A program made the position numbers and the translations under genes. From contig JAFKAC010000012.1 in the NCBI GenBank assembly GCA_025766275.1, positions 1,302,001-1,366,000 on the forward strand: a stretch of DNA of 64,000 bases, in the 5' to 3' direction. The notes beneath the pieces are model-generated. The model did no database searches. It was not told the DNA's origin and was given only the letters and a program-made list of their open reading frames with translations. Below, in pieces: positions 1 to 12,082 of this stretch. The first letter of the stretch is position 1; the number at the start of each line of letters is the position of its first letter. Source of the DNA: Lactarius indigo. Lineage: Eukaryota; Basidiomycota; Agaricomycetes; Russulales; Russulaceae.

Positions 1-2
1 CA

Positions 3-2279
3 ATGCCCAACAATTTTGGTCGGGTGCGTTCTAGGAAGGCCTATCCCGGCGCAGACCGTTAATACTTTTTTCAGAACTCGAAGACATCCTAAAGATTCCT
101 GGAAATGCCTCGCTATCCCTTCTAGACGCCACGCTGAAGCGTTCGATAGCCTTTAGTGCTTCTTACCATGGTGCGTCGCCAGAAGCGTTATGTCTTACAA
201 TTCTCAGTTTTGGCGCCTGCAGAGCAATATCTACAGAGCCCTCTTCAGCTCGAACACGCGTGTAATCTTATCTTTGACTCAGAGCTCTTCACGTTTCATT
301 CGGAGCGTATGTGCGAAATTCTGACCGACGAAGCAGCCGTGGTGAGCTGCACCTGTGCAGAGCTCCACATGCTAGGCGAACTAACGCCGGGTCCATCAGA
401 ACACAGACCCACATGCTCAGTTCATCCTATTCAGCATCCTGCTCCTCTATGGACGACGCAACCCAAGTTTCTTGCGGTCCTACAAACGCTGGCAGCCGTT
501 GTTCCCGCTCCTCATGGATCACGTACTCGTTGACATTGATCCCGATATCGAAGACACATTTTCTGGTTCAACGTCCACGTCGGGTCCGAGCACTGGTTGG
601 AAGGGGCTAGCGATCGCCATCGAAGCAAGGCTGCGCTCCCTATCCGTGCGACTCTTGTATGAGGTCTGTCGATCGTCCAAGTTGACCATTGCAGAACTCA
701 GTACGTCACCATACCATGCGCCTACTATTTCTTCTCCCTCATCTGGCTTTACAGAAGTGTTTGACGATAGCTTTTTGGACAAGCTATTTGACCTCGTCGA
801 ACAAACTCGCAGCATGCATGATGAGACATTCAACTATTCCGTTATTAAGCTCATCGTCCGTGTTCTATTCGTCTTGGTGCTTGCTGCTGTCTGAAAGCGA
901 TCGTAGATCTCACTGAACGAGCAATTCATGGTCGCTGAGCTTGCTGCTAAACCACAAAATGATATCACGAATGTCACGAATTCACAAAATCGCGTATTGC
1001 ACGTGCTAATACGGCGACATGGTACGAGCCAAACCTTTGGCGAGAACTTGATCTTCATGTTAAATCGCGCTGGTGAGCCTCACGTGTATGTTTTCTGGAC
1101 TCGTTTGAATCAGCGTATCAGGTCGTACCCCTGAGGACCTTGTTATGCAGCTACTGGTCTTGAAGATGTTATACATTCTCTTCAACACCAAGGCACTGTC
1201 AGAGTATTTCTACACAAATGATCTCTGCGTGCTAGTGGACGTCTTTCTACGGGAAATCGTTGATCTAGACGAAGAGTCCGAATCAGTCCGTTGTTCTTCT
1301 TGTGCCGGCTACGAAGCACTAATCCGGATTTTTTAAGCTCCGGCATACTTACCTTCGTGTACTCCACCCACTTCTCACCAAGACGCAATTGCGTTCTCTC
1401 CCATATAAACGCCCCCATATTGTTCGCGCACTCGAGTCTTTGGTTGCACATGAAGCTATCCGCGAAGTCAATTCAACGACAAAACGTCTTGTTGACCGAT
1501 GTCTCAGCGGCGAGTGGTGCGTCCAACACCGTACGCCCCACAATGTTGCACAGGTGTCCGCAGAGTCCGGCATACAGCGCGCCGAGAGCCCAAGTTGCGA
1601 TCGCGTGGCCGCTCAATCACTCACCCCGAAACTTCCTAGTGCCCCCGCACCGCCCATTGCCGACCCGTCTATCTCGCGCCGCCGCTCGATCAAAGGGAGT
1701 CGAAGCGCGGAGAACTTGCGCGGTCTGGCCGCAATAAATGGAAAGCCTGCGTCCCGCGGGCTCGATGTTCTCCGCAAACCCGCAAACGATAGTTCTCTGC
1801 ATATCGCCAGTGCGTCACCACCTCCCGCGGCGTCCACCCGCCGCCACCGCGATCGCACAGGTTCAGAGACGCTCCCTGATCCGCATCCCCACCCGCATTC
1901 CCCGGGCTCGCGCGAGGTCTCCTCACCTGTACGCCACAACTCAGTCGGCACGCTACTCTACGAGCCGGGGGCTACGTCACCTCTATCTCCAGGAGGCTGC
2001 GCGCTCGCCGTCCCGCCTGTCCAGCCGCAGCTCTCGCCCGTGTCCGTGCGCTCCTTTGACGGGCGCGTCCCACCTAGTCCCGCGGGTAGCGCGATGAGCG
2101 CTACGTCGACAGCGAGCGGTACGAAGAAGGTCCAGCGTCGCTCACCGCCCGCACCGCCGAAGCGGAGGAAGCCGCCCGCGGTGCCCATGCGCGTTGGCAT
2201 GACGAACGGCGGTGCGGAAATTGCTGCGATCGCTTCGTCGACGTCTGCACCGGCGTTGGGCAAAGTAGGGAGGGTCTGA
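3..2279 (+). CDS. LDB17: Ldb17/SPIN90-family actin regulator
   Basis: I read eight exons: 3-18, 75-170, 208-341, 421-700, 755-855, 907-1072, 1122-1285 and 1338-2279. The frame is continuous and the product is about 632 residues. The first 320 or so residues match the SPIN90/Ldb17 leucine-rich domain as I know it: stretches such as RSYKRWQPLFPLLMDH, a NEQF block, TPEDLVMQLLVLK, SEYFYTNDL and RHTYLRVLHPLL occur in the expected order. The C-terminal half is low-complexity, rich in Ser and Pro, with a PPAPPKRRKPPAVP block that looks like an SH3-binding site. Family members act at cortical actin patches, in endocytosis and in Arp2/3 control. The first 16-base exon and its GTCGGG donor are the weak point; the true start could lie upstream of the window. 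Confidence 0.85.
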
Positions 2280-3957
2280 GATTCGGCGGCTGATGCTTGG
2301 ATCGACGGTAAGGGGGTGGTAGATGGAGAGTCGGCGCAAGAACTTGAAAGTTTGGACGGTGTCAGGACATCTGTACTTGGTTCGCATGGCTTCGCCTCAT
2401 TTCCAATACTTCTCTATGTATCATCACTGTGAGCAGGCTCTCTCTTTCTATTGCGCTTGACAGTCTCATTTCGCAATGGGGTAGACGTACTATGTATTAC
2501 ACACATGCACAATACAATTCGTTAGTTTCCGTGGTCAACATCCTCGACGACAACCGAGCTCGCTGGAATTAAAGCTGACTTTGGTTGTCCGACTATCGAT
2601 ACCCATGCCCATCAAAAATCCTCATTTGAATGGCTGGTTACGAGCCTACTTTTGAGTACTCTTGATCCATGGTCGGGCGTGTGGACCGTCGGTACGCAAG
2701 AGCCACTGGCACGAAGAAAAGATATATCCAGCCTATGGCATAGGAAAATCCAGAAATGAGCGTAATGAGCATGATGGAGATGAGAGAATGTGAAAAGGAG
2801 GGTCAGTATTAGCATGGTTGATCGTCAGCGTTCACCGATAATGCGAACTTAGGGCTTGACTTCTATTGTGTCGATCCTACCCAAGATGTCGAAAAACGAG
2901 ACTCACGAAAATTTCCCCTCGCCACTACCCATAAGCATTGAAGTACCTTGCTGTCTACAGCAGAACGGATGTTAGCGTTCATTCAAAAAATGGGCCGATG
3001 CTCAAAGGAGAGCTCAGAAATTTGGGTATAGATGAAAGATAGTTCATGAGCACAAAGGCTTCCAAGTAGCGATTCAAAAAGTAATCGTCATTGCGAGAGA
3101 GAACAGTGTAGAGGCAACTTACCAGCTACCAAGTGGCCGCTCTACGATCAGCAGACAACCAAATTGACCTTTTTTTTAGAAAGAAAAAAACAGCAATGGT
3201 GGACTATGTCAGAGCCATGTGTACAAGGTTCATGGGCAAATTGGGCAGGCTCAAATGTACTGTAATTTGTTCCTGATTGGCAACATATTCATATTACCTT
3301 GCTCGCTTTGACGATGGTGGTGTGAGTGCAGGGGCATCTTTGGGCATTTTGGGCAATTTATGGAGATCACGGGTCACGAAATCAATCACGCCGTCTGACC
3401 AGGTATCCACGTGACCCAGAATACTTCACGCGTGTCGCGACTGTGGCGCCGCAGCAACTCCAGAGTCCCCGCGAGGACTCATCAACGCCTTGCCAGCGCT
3501 AGTGACAGTCCTGAATTCAATGTGTATTGTTAAATGAGCTCTTATTCAGCGAATTTTCCTATTTTCCCTAGATGACCATTATTCGGGGACGTTACTTTTC
3601 CTCAGCCACTATCATACCAAGTCGCATTGTCTGAGGGTACGTAGACACATTATCTAGGGATTACCACATCACTAACCGTGTCCAGATACTCAGATATATT
3701 AATATAGTCTATCATGCTACATTGACTGAGGGATACCCAGATTTCACAGATATAGACCTCAAGTGCCCCGAAGCTGTTACTAAGAGAGAAGAACGGTAGA
3801 TACAAACGTGTTTTTCAGGATGGAACATTAGAGACGATTTTGAGTTTAGAGGAAAAGAAGGAAATGATATATAATATTCGACAACAACAGACACGATACG
3901 TTAGATTGTCTCAAACAGACGAAGGCCCAACCCCGATTCCCTGTCCAGGATCGCCAC
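2280..3957. other. intergenic DNA, no gene supported
   Basis: Nothing here supports a confident gene. On the minus strand there are good splice-like signals (a GTAAGT donor near 3,123, a GTGAGT donor near 2,908) and a hydrophobic reading stretch at about 2,640-2,780 (…WIYLFFVPVALAYRR…). No frame joins them without a stop. A short spliced transcript or small membrane protein is possible. Confidence 0.4.
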
Positions 3958-6900
3958 TCACGCGCCTTCGCCTGCGGCAACCGGCACACCCGGAAGAGGC
4001 GGGACAGTCGTCGGTGGGGGTGGGGGAGGCGGCGGCGGCTGAACCTGCGTCTGTCCCTGCGGGAGCGGGAGCGGTGGGGGCGGCAACGGCATCCGATGTG
4101 TATGCGAATGGGCATGGGACGCCAGCGCCGGCGACCTAGGTGGTGGCACCGACGCTAGGGGCGGCGGCGGCGGAGGCGGCGGGAGTACGACGCGCTCGCG
4201 TTCACCGTCCATCGGTTTCGAGCTGGGGCTCATGGGCGGGGGAGGCATGCGCTGGGATTTCGGCGGCGACATTGTGCCTTGGCCCTGTAGCAGGACCTGC
4301 ACGGGCGCTGACTGGGCTGACTGGGACGGTGCTGGGAGTTGTGTACCGGGGGAGACCATGCGTCCTGGTAGCACGCGCTGGCGAGTGGGCGAGCCTAGTG
4401 GCGTCCCGGCCTGTGAGGGAGATGGCTGCGGTGGTGGAGGTGGTTGTTGTTGTTGCTGTGGTGGTTGAGCAGAGTCGCTAAACGATCCACGGGACGAGCG
4501 CGGTGCGGGTGGGGGCAGGGGTGCGCTGAGAGGTGTCATGATTCGCTCATGGGGGCCAGTAGGAGGCGGGCCGGAGGCCGGTCTGCCACGATCGCGTTCG
4601 CGTTCTCTTTCCCTTTCCCGTTCTCGATCACGATCACGATCTCTTTCCCGGTCTCGCTCACGTTCACGGTAGCGCGGCGATGGCGGCTCGCGTTCGCGTT
4701 CCCATTGTCGCGGCGGAAGCGGTGTGCTGTTGCCCGGTGTTAGATTGATAACTTCTGTTGCAGAGGCCCGCGAAGGCTCAATGTCACGCGTTGGTATGAG
4801 GCGTGGGCCATCGTAAGGGCCATGTAGAGGCGAAATCGGGGGCGGGGGCTGAGAGGGAGGCGGGGGTGCAGAGCTGGAGCTATGGTGGTGGTGATGCACG
4901 TGGTGATAATGTAGGTGATGGTGGTGGTGTCCACTCGGCGGGTGGTGCGTCTGCGGAGGTGGTAGGGCCGGCCCTTGCCCAGGCCCGACGTGCGAGTCAG
5001 GGCGAGAATGTGGAATTGGACGAGTGGGTGCGCTGGGTTGTGGTTGCTGTGGCTGCTGTTGCATCATATAATGCATTTGGAGTTGTTGCTGCTGTTGCTG
5101 TTGCTGTTGTCTGTGCATCAAGTAATCCATTTCCCGCTCACGTTCCTTGACGCGCTCTATTTCGATCTCATCTCTATCGCGTTCATCTCGTTCATAGCCA
5201 GACTCGCCAGGCCGTGGGCCGCCCGCGTTGGGCACCCATCCATTGACCTTGGTGCCGTGTTGTGGCGTTAAAGGACGGCTAAATGGACCTGAGCCGTGTT
5301 CAAGCTCATGCTGGAGACCCGAAGGACCGGGGGGGTACCGTCTGCGTGGCGGCGGCGCCGGGGGTGGTGGACGCCCGTAAGGCGGCACGTCGAGTACGAC
5401 GGTCATACCTGGAGGGGCCGGTGGCACAAATGAATCATAACGTGACGGTAAAGGTTCAGGGGGCCATCTATGGTTAAGGAGGTAGTCGAGGTCGTGCGTG
5501 ATTTCGCCCAACGATAATGAAGGTAAGGAGGGGTATGCGCGGTGTGGTACTAGCAACTCCTTGCTATGGCGACTGGAGGAAGAGCCTTGTGGGTTTTTGT
5601 TGACGATCTCGTGGAGTGTCGGCGGAATAAGGACCTCGTGTGGAATGGGGGGAAGGCGAAGCACTATTCGAAGTTAACACGGGATAGATAGTTGCAGGGA
5701 CCATCGTAGACTTACCTGGCTGTGGTCTTTCCGCCGCGCGACGGTCACGCTCGAGCTTCCGACGCTTGCGATTCGTCTCCGCAATCATCGTAGTCTGCAA
5801 TTCGTCCCGAGCAAGCTGCGTTGGGGTAACCGTCAACACAGTGCCAATAGCCGCGCGCTTGGGAAACGCACCGTCCACCAGCTCCAAACGGAGTTCTCCT
5901 CTGCGCGCCTCCGCTTGAGAACATTGGCAACTTCGTAGTTTCTCCGCCGTGCTGCGAGCTCTATGCGCTTATCCCGCCTCCTAGATAGCTCGGAATGCAG
6001 ATGCAACGATTCTGGATGCGTTCCTAAATAGATACAGGGAAAAGATCAGCGGACACGCGGATAAGTCATTCATTTGGTGTATGACGCGCACCGTTCTCGA
6101 CAAGCGCTTCCTCCCAGGCGAGCGCCTCCATCTTCTCAACATAGACGCGCTCACGCAAGAGTGCGAACTTGAGCTCGATGGTGGCAAGCACATCAAGTGC
6201 CTCAGCACGATGCTCGTGTTGCAGATCGGCCTCTGTCTCCGCGTCGGCTGCCTCATCTTCGACCTCAGCATCCTCTGCCTCAACGTCTTCAGGTTCTGGG
6301 ACATCCACGTCCGGGGCGTCTTCCGGGGGTGGAGATGGAGAAGGGGATGCAGTCGGAGTGGGTGCATCGTCCACCAGGGTCCCACCCATGATGGATGCCA
6401 CGACTTGAGTGGAAGGGGCAGCAGGGGTGGGTGCAGGGACAGGTGCGGGCGCGCCGTTGATGGAGGGAGCTGGGGGTTCTGGCGCGTCCTCATCGACGTC
6501 CATAGCGCATTCTTCAGCCTCTGGGTCTTCTTCTTCGGAGGCAGTCTCGTTTTCGTTTTCGTTTTCGCTTTCGACATCATCGGCTTCCGCTTCCAGGGCA
6601 GCGGGGTCCTCCTCGTCCTCGGTGAGGTCAGGTGTAGTTCCCTTAGTGGCGGCTGTGGGAGCCGCCGGTGCAGGTGGGAGAACGTCATCTTCGGGGTCCT
6701 GTCCGGTCTCTGATTCTGCGTCTTCGTCCACACCGCTGTCGCTAAGGGATTCTGCGCGTGGAACACGCCGGCGACGACGAGGGGTGACGTCGTCGTCGTC
6801 ATCATCGTCATCTCTTTCTTCTTCTTCTTCCACGTCGTCGTTAACTGTATCACGAGAACGGGGGGTGCGGACAGCGTTGATGGGACGTCGAACACCAGGT

Positions 6901-7346
6901 TGTTCCTCCTCATCTTCTTCTTCCTCCATTGGGTGGGGCTGAGGAGCGGGCTGCTCTTCCTCCTCCTCCTCTTCTTCCTCTTCTTCCGGATCGTCCTCTA
7001 TATCACCGTCTTGTTCGGCAGGCTGTTTGCGACGTTTGCGCCTGTAAGTCCAATCCCACTTGGGATCGGATGCTTGGCGTCGGGAGGATTTTGGTGTGGG
7101 GCGTGCGGCAGTGGCATCGCCTTTGGACTCGTCTGGACCGTCGTCCTCGTCCTCGGAGGGAGGAATGACTTTGTCACCATCAACCTCCTCGTCGGTTAAT
7201 TCGGATAATTCGGAACTTGTGTCGAGTTGCTGTGTCGCAGACTTATTACTGGCAGTATTAGCGGACCTAGAAGGAATGTTTGAAGGTGGTGGTGGAGACG
7301 GCGAAGGAGACGAGAGGGGATCGGAAGAAGCCATTGACCTTGGCAT
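3958..7346 (-). CDS. Sds3-like subunit of a Sin3/Rpd3-type histone deacetylase complex
   Basis: Four exons (7346-6092, 6023-5872, 5815-5716, 5663-3958) add up to 3,213 bases and 1,070 residues, with every phase consistent. The Sds3 domain spans roughly residues 385-505. It starts with IELKFALLRERVYVEKMEAL, continues with GTHPESLHLHSELSRRRDKR across the first intron, and ends in a basic helix (RKRRKLERDRR). Sds3/Dep1 proteins hold the Sin3-Rpd3L deacetylase complex together in the nucleus. The N-terminal 380 residues are acidic (long Glu and Asp runs). The C-terminal 560 residues are low-complexity: Pro, Gln and His runs and an Arg-Asp/Glu repeat. This tail is much longer than in yeast Sds3. 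The start is the first ATG; a second Met lies four codons later. It is divergent from msrA. Confidence 0.88.
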
Positions 7347-7455
7347 GTTGAAAGCGGGAGTGTCTCTGTGTATGTGTTATGTCTGTCCCTCGGAGACAAT
7401 CTGTCCTGTCATGTGACCCGTTCACAGGGTCACCCGAACACCCATCAAGATCATC
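7347..7455. promoter_or_regulatory. shared bidirectional promoter region
   Basis: Only 109 bp separate the start codons of the Sds3-like gene (minus) and msrA (plus). Both promoters and 5' UTRs must share this stretch or overlap the neighbouring exon. No TATA box is evident. Confidence 0.6.
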
Positions 7456-8183
7456 ATGTCCCCCCTCTCTCGTCTTCTCGCGCTTTCCCCCCTTTCTCTC
7501 TTCAAAAAGACTCCATACGTATCTCAGAACTCTCGGTCCATGTCCTCCTCTGTTCCCCAATCTCAAATTGCCATCTTTGCTGCTGGCTGCTTTTGGGGCG
7601 TCGAGCACGTCTTCCTCACTCAATGGCCCATCACAGATAGTAAAGGAATCCTCAAAACGGCCGTCGGATACACCGGCGGTCGTGCAGACGCTTCTAATCC
7701 GACCTATCACCAGGTCTGTTCGGGAGACACCAATCATGCCGAGGCCCTGAGGATAGAATTTGATCCGAGCAAGGTCACATATGCTGAACTTGTCGGTTCG
7801 TCATGCTACTTCATTTACTCACTGTAATTCTTCTCCCTGACTTATATCAGAGTATTTCTATCGCACACATGACCCAACAACTCTCAATTCTCAAGGTCCA
7901 GATCGCGGTACTCGTGCGTCTGATCCCTTCCCCACCGGTCTTCGTTACTCATATCCGCCCAGAATACCGCTCCGCTATATTTTTCAATACCCCAGAGCAA
8001 GAGGCCGTTGCCCGCCGTGTGACAGAGGAGGTACAAGAGAAGCACTTTACTCCAAAGGGTCAGAAGATTGCCACTACCATCGAAGCTGCAGGACCTTGGT
8101 ACGACGCCGAAGAATATCACCAAGAATATCTATTTAGGAATCCCAGTGGTTACCAGTGCCCGACTCACAAGCTCCACTGGTAA
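7456..8183 (+). CDS. msrA: peptide methionine sulfoxide reductase A
   Basis: Exons 7456-7795, 7851-7913 and 7963-8183 give 207 residues. The enzyme reduces methionine-S-sulfoxide in proteins using thioredoxin. The GCFWG active-site motif is at residues 44-48, with the catalytic Cys at 45. Further family landmarks are [34 protein letters not shown] and [12 protein letters not shown] candidate resolving Cys lies eight residues from the end (position 200). The first 35 residues are Ser/Leu-rich with Arg and Lys and no acid, so they could be a mitochondrial presequence. A second Met at residue 29 could give a cytosolic form. Length matches eukaryotic MsrA plus that leader. Confidence 0.96.
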
Positions 8184-8586
8184 GATAGTTGGCAGTATCC
8201 AATGAACTACTGCTGTGTGTATATACAACTAATTCGTCGCCGCCTTTGTGAAATATATTGTCCAGTATTGTGGATAATGCACAGTTATGTCGCACGATTC
8301 ACTCTCACGACCAAAATCTACAAAGACGCCATCAGAGGTATAAAGCCCGTCCCTTTAATGTAACAAGGTAAGGGTGTGCCGAACGGGCGATGTCACCGCG
8401 CGTCCCATCTCCAAGGAGGGTCGCACTCGTCGCTCTGCACTACAGTTCTCATCACCGGCGATTATGATCGTGGAAGAATCGAGAAAAAAATGCACAACAC
8501 GAACCACGCCATATATATATCTGTTGATTATGTCATCAGGCGCCTATCTACTATCATCATCTTCGTCTCACGGTGAGAGCGCAACT

Positions 8587-9895
8587 ATGGCCTCGGAGAA
8601 GACCCTAATAGACGTCCTCAACACCTGCGACAACTTCCGCCCGCACCTCTCCTCAGAGCATCTTGTGCCATTTCTCCTCTCCCAAAACACCCGCCCAGCC
8701 CTCGGCCTCCTCCGCCCGTCTGTCGTCGCCGCCCTGCGAGCCGACAACGCCTGGCGCGCCGCTCACGGCCATCCGCTCGCATGGGACATCCCAGAACCTG
8801 CGCCCGTAGACGCACACTCACCTAGAACTGAGAGAGACAGCCTCCCACCGTCATACATCGCATTCGCCCCGCTCCTTGCGAGCGGAACGCCTGCGGCGCG
8901 CACGCTCGCGCTCGCAGAAACCCTCGAGCGCTGGCGCGCCGCAGCCAACGGCAGCCAGGACAGTGACGAGCCCGCGTCAGCGTTCGCAGGCGCGATCGGC
9001 GGCACACGCTGGCGCACCGAGTGGTACGACGTGTACGCTGTGCCCGGCGGCGCGCTGCGCACGGACGGACGGGACCCACGCACCGTGCTTGAGACGCCGC
9101 GCGACGCGAGCGGGTACGTGTTCTCGATGGAGCGCTCGGCATGTGCGCTGTTTGGCGTGGTCACGTATGGCGTGCATATGACCGTGTATGAGCGAGATAG
9201 TGATGGCGATGGTGGGAGGGTGCGGGTGTGGGTACCGCGACGAGCTTTGACCAAGCCGACGTGCGTCTTGTGCACCTCTCGTCCGTATACTGCCCCCTCA
9301 CGCGCCTTTGTGCACGTCATCTTGTGTTTGTATAAGTTTCCCCGGCATGCTTGATAACTCGGTCGCGGGTGGCATCCCGGGGGGGACGACTGCGTTCGAC
9401 TCGATCGTCAAAGAGGCTGGGGAGGAGGCGAGCCTAGACCCCGAACTCGTGCGCGAGCGTGTGCGCTCCGTCGGCGCAGTGACATATTACTATCAGACCA
9501 AGGCAGGGTGGCTGCAGCCCGAGGTCGAGTATGTGTATGATATGCGCGTCGAGCCGGGAGAGGTGCAGCTCGCTCCAATGGATGGAGAGGTCGAGTCCTT
9601 TGAAGTTCGTGTCCTGTCCCGATTTTTTTCCCTTTCGATCGTCAAGTAATGGTGGGTGTACAGCTTTTGCCGCTCGATGAGGTGGTCGCGCGGATGCACG
9701 CAGGGGAGTTCAAGCCGAATTGTGCAGTCGGTGCGTCGCGTTTCCGTTCCTGGCTCAAGTGAATCGCTCCTCACGTGGACGCAAGTTCTCATCGATTTTA
9801 TGGTGCGACACGGACATTTGACGCCTGAGAATGAGCCACGATACCTTGAGATTACCCAACGGCTTCACGGACAGTTCGATTTAGAGCGCTGGTGA
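8587..9895 (+). CDS. Nudix hydrolase with DUF4743 N-terminal domain (YJR142W-like)
   Basis: Exons 8587-9260, 9337-9604, 9664-9730 and 9786-9895 encode 372 residues. Residues 1-225 match the DUF4743-type domain that precedes the Nudix fold in this family. The Nudix part begins TFPGMLDNSVAGGIPGG and carries the KEAGEEASL core of the Nudix box, with Asp where the first conserved Glu often sits. Relatives (yeast YJR142W, plant NUDT20/24) clear damaged thiamine diphosphate derivatives; that activity is inferred here. An ATG 57 bases upstream is in frame, but an AT-rich TATA-like stretch at about 8,510-8,520 favours the start given. It is tandem with the carrier gene, 141 bp downstream. Confidence 0.9.
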
Positions 9896-10036
9896 ACGGT
9901 GTCGCGTATTACATACGTACCGTAGTCGTGTGCACACAATAAGTTAGACGATCTTCGGCCGGCCCGTTCGTTCGAGCATGAGGATTTTTCGGCTGCGGCT
10001 ACAACCACAACGTTAGATCGTGACAATACCCAAACC

Positions 10037-11703
10037 ATGTCTTCTACTAAAAAACGTGCGAAGTCTTATCCTTGCTGCTAGTCAGGCTGAACAGCTCCCT
10101 CGTTTCATCAAGCTCTCCCATTCTATGTCACTTTTACGGCAGGTGCCATTGCCGGTGTCTCTGAAATCCTCACGTTCTATCCCTTGGGTGAGTTATCCCG
10201 ACCGTGGTTCTTAGATGTTCGTCGTTACGAACTATCTGCGCTCTCTTTAGATGTCGTCAGTTCTTTTCTCTTTTATTTTCCGGATCTTGTGATGGGGCAC
10301 GCTCAACAAAAGATCTTGATGGTCACTTGTACATTCTCTAGGTCAAGACCCGCATGCAGCTTGAACGTGGCAAGTCTTCTACCGGCCTTCTCGGATCCTT
10401 CCAATCCATCATTCGCGAAGAAGGGTACGTCCACAGTTTTGTCCTCAGTCAGTCTCCTAGCGGGTCTTGACCCTTCCATTTCTACAGCTTCGGGCGTCTC
10501 TATCGCGGTAGGCGAACATCTCGACTCGATTTACACGCTTAACAAATTTTACGGTCACAAGGTCTCGTCCCTCCATTACTACTCGAAGCACCCAAGCGTG
10601 CAACAAAATTGCACGTGTTCTCTTAACCTAGCCTTGCCTCGTTTTGAGCCTCGTTACCCCAATTCAGTGCCGCAAATGATTTCTGGGGAAAGACCTTTAA
10701 AAAGTTGTCCGGGGAGACAGAAATGACACGACAGCTCTCCATCATCACGGGTTGCAGCGCGGGTGCTACTGAAAGTTTCGTCGTTGTACCCTTCGAGCTC
10801 GTCAAGATCAAGTGCCCTTGCTCCTTTTCCTTACGTACGGACACCCATTGACGGCCAAGCATTTCAGGTTGCAAGACAAATCCCTGGCGAGTACTTACAA
10901 TGGTCCCATCGACGTTGTTCGGCAGATCGTCCGCAAGGACGGCATCCTGGGACTGTATGCTGGCATGGAAGCGACCTTCTGGCGGTACGTAAACCCGTCA
11001 TGGCGTTGTTCCATATGCGGCTCGACCTCGCACTGTGCCGTCGCAGGCACTTGTGGTGGAACGGCGGCTACTTCGGCTCTATCTTCCAGGTCAAGTCGAT
11101 GCTTCCCAAAGCTGAGGTACATTGCTACACTCGTTCCACACGCAGTTGGTCGCTAAACACGCTTTCAGACACCTCAGGGAGAACTCTTGAACAATTTTGC
11201 ATCGGGAGCCGTTGGAGGCTTCGTAGGAACGGTCATCAATACTCCGTATGTTGAGAACTATTTACACTTCCGCGCTGCAGTGCTAAACCCCATCACTAGA
11301 TTCGATGTCGGCATTCCCTAGTTTTAAGACGGCAGCTCCTACTCACTTTCCTTCTTTAGGTTGTCAAGTCTCGCATCCAAGGCGCTGAAAAATTACCCGG
11401 TGTTATTCCGAAATACAATTGGACGTATCCTGCGTGAGTAAGGGTTGACCCTATATTCTGACAATCCCTCACCGTCCTCCTCTTACGTCTACACAGACTT
11501 GTTACCATTTTCCGTGAGGAGGGGCCCGCTGCACTATACAAGGGCTTCGTACCGAAAGTACTAAGGCTAGCACCAGGGGGTGGTGTGCTATTACTTGTGG
11601 TTGAGTTCACCCTGGGCGTGTTCCGGAAAGGTGTGTTTTTGCGATGCGGTTGTTCAGCACTGACTGAGGTTACTTTCTAGCGTTGGGTCCGCCATATATC
11701 TGA
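10037..11703 (+). CDS. ODC1: mitochondrial 2-oxodicarboxylate carrier (SLC25 family)
   Basis: I read 14 exons: 10037-10055, 10113-10187, 10251-10255, 10342-10424, 10488-10507, 10562-10610, 10668-10811, 10868-10984, 11047-11116, 11169-11245, 11300-11306, 11360-11433, 11497-11630 and 11681-11703. They total 897 bases and 298 residues, the normal carrier length. Three Solcar repeats are visible, with signatures PLDVVK, PFELVK and PFDVVK. AGAIAGVSEIL, EAPKRATKFAANDFWG and LRLAPGGGVLLLVVE are typical of the Odc1/Odc2/SLC25A21 group, which exchanges 2-oxoadipate and 2-oxoglutarate across the inner membrane. The 5-base and 7-base micro-exons fall in the first and third signatures. The intron after base 10,610 would use a GC donor. 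Confidence 0.92.
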
Positions 11704-11892
11704 TGTAATATATAGACGAAACTAGCTTGCTCTACCCCTTCATTCAACTTGAAGGGCCATACCTAACCCCGTTCCTTAACTTGGTCATTTGCTATCTGCC
11801 TCCTCACATCTGTAAAGGGTCTTTCTACCGAAGTCGTATGAGAATAGAAATAGGTTAGTCTCAAATGTCAAGGCTGAGCAGAGCCTAAGTTA

Positions 11893-12082
11893 CAGTCGAA
11901 CCTCTCATAACCCATACCCACTTTTGGGATTTTGTAACCGGCAAATCATACTCTCTGATCCTCAATAATCTATACATTTAAACTACAGCTTGGGGCCTAT
12001 CCTCACGTACTGGTGTGGGTTGTGGAAGCCCAGTGGTTATGAGGTTATATGGCTCTTAATGGGTATGGGTTATGAGAGGTTC
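11893..12082. mobile_element. small TIR element remnant (pogo/Fot1-like MITE candidate)
   Basis: Bases 11,898-11,919 (GAACCTCTCATAACCCATACCC) return as a perfect inverted copy at 12,061-12,082. The left end reads TA-CAGTCGAACC, resembling the CAGT start and TA target of pogo/Fot1 elements. The right end runs into a T tract where the terminal CGACTG would be expected, so that end is damaged. There is no coding capacity in the 190 bp. Confidence 0.6.

Noticed and set aside
2612..3160. Small spliced minus-strand membrane protein
   Set aside because: Splice-like sites and a hydrophobic stretch exist, but every join I tried meets a stop.
4140..4934. Plus-strand frames opposite the Sds3-like gene
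   Set aside because: They are antisense images of Pro, Arg and His runs in the minus-strand exon.
6081..7199. Long plus-strand Ser-rich frames
   Set aside because: Antisense to the acidic (GAA/GAG/GAC) exon of the Sds3-like gene.
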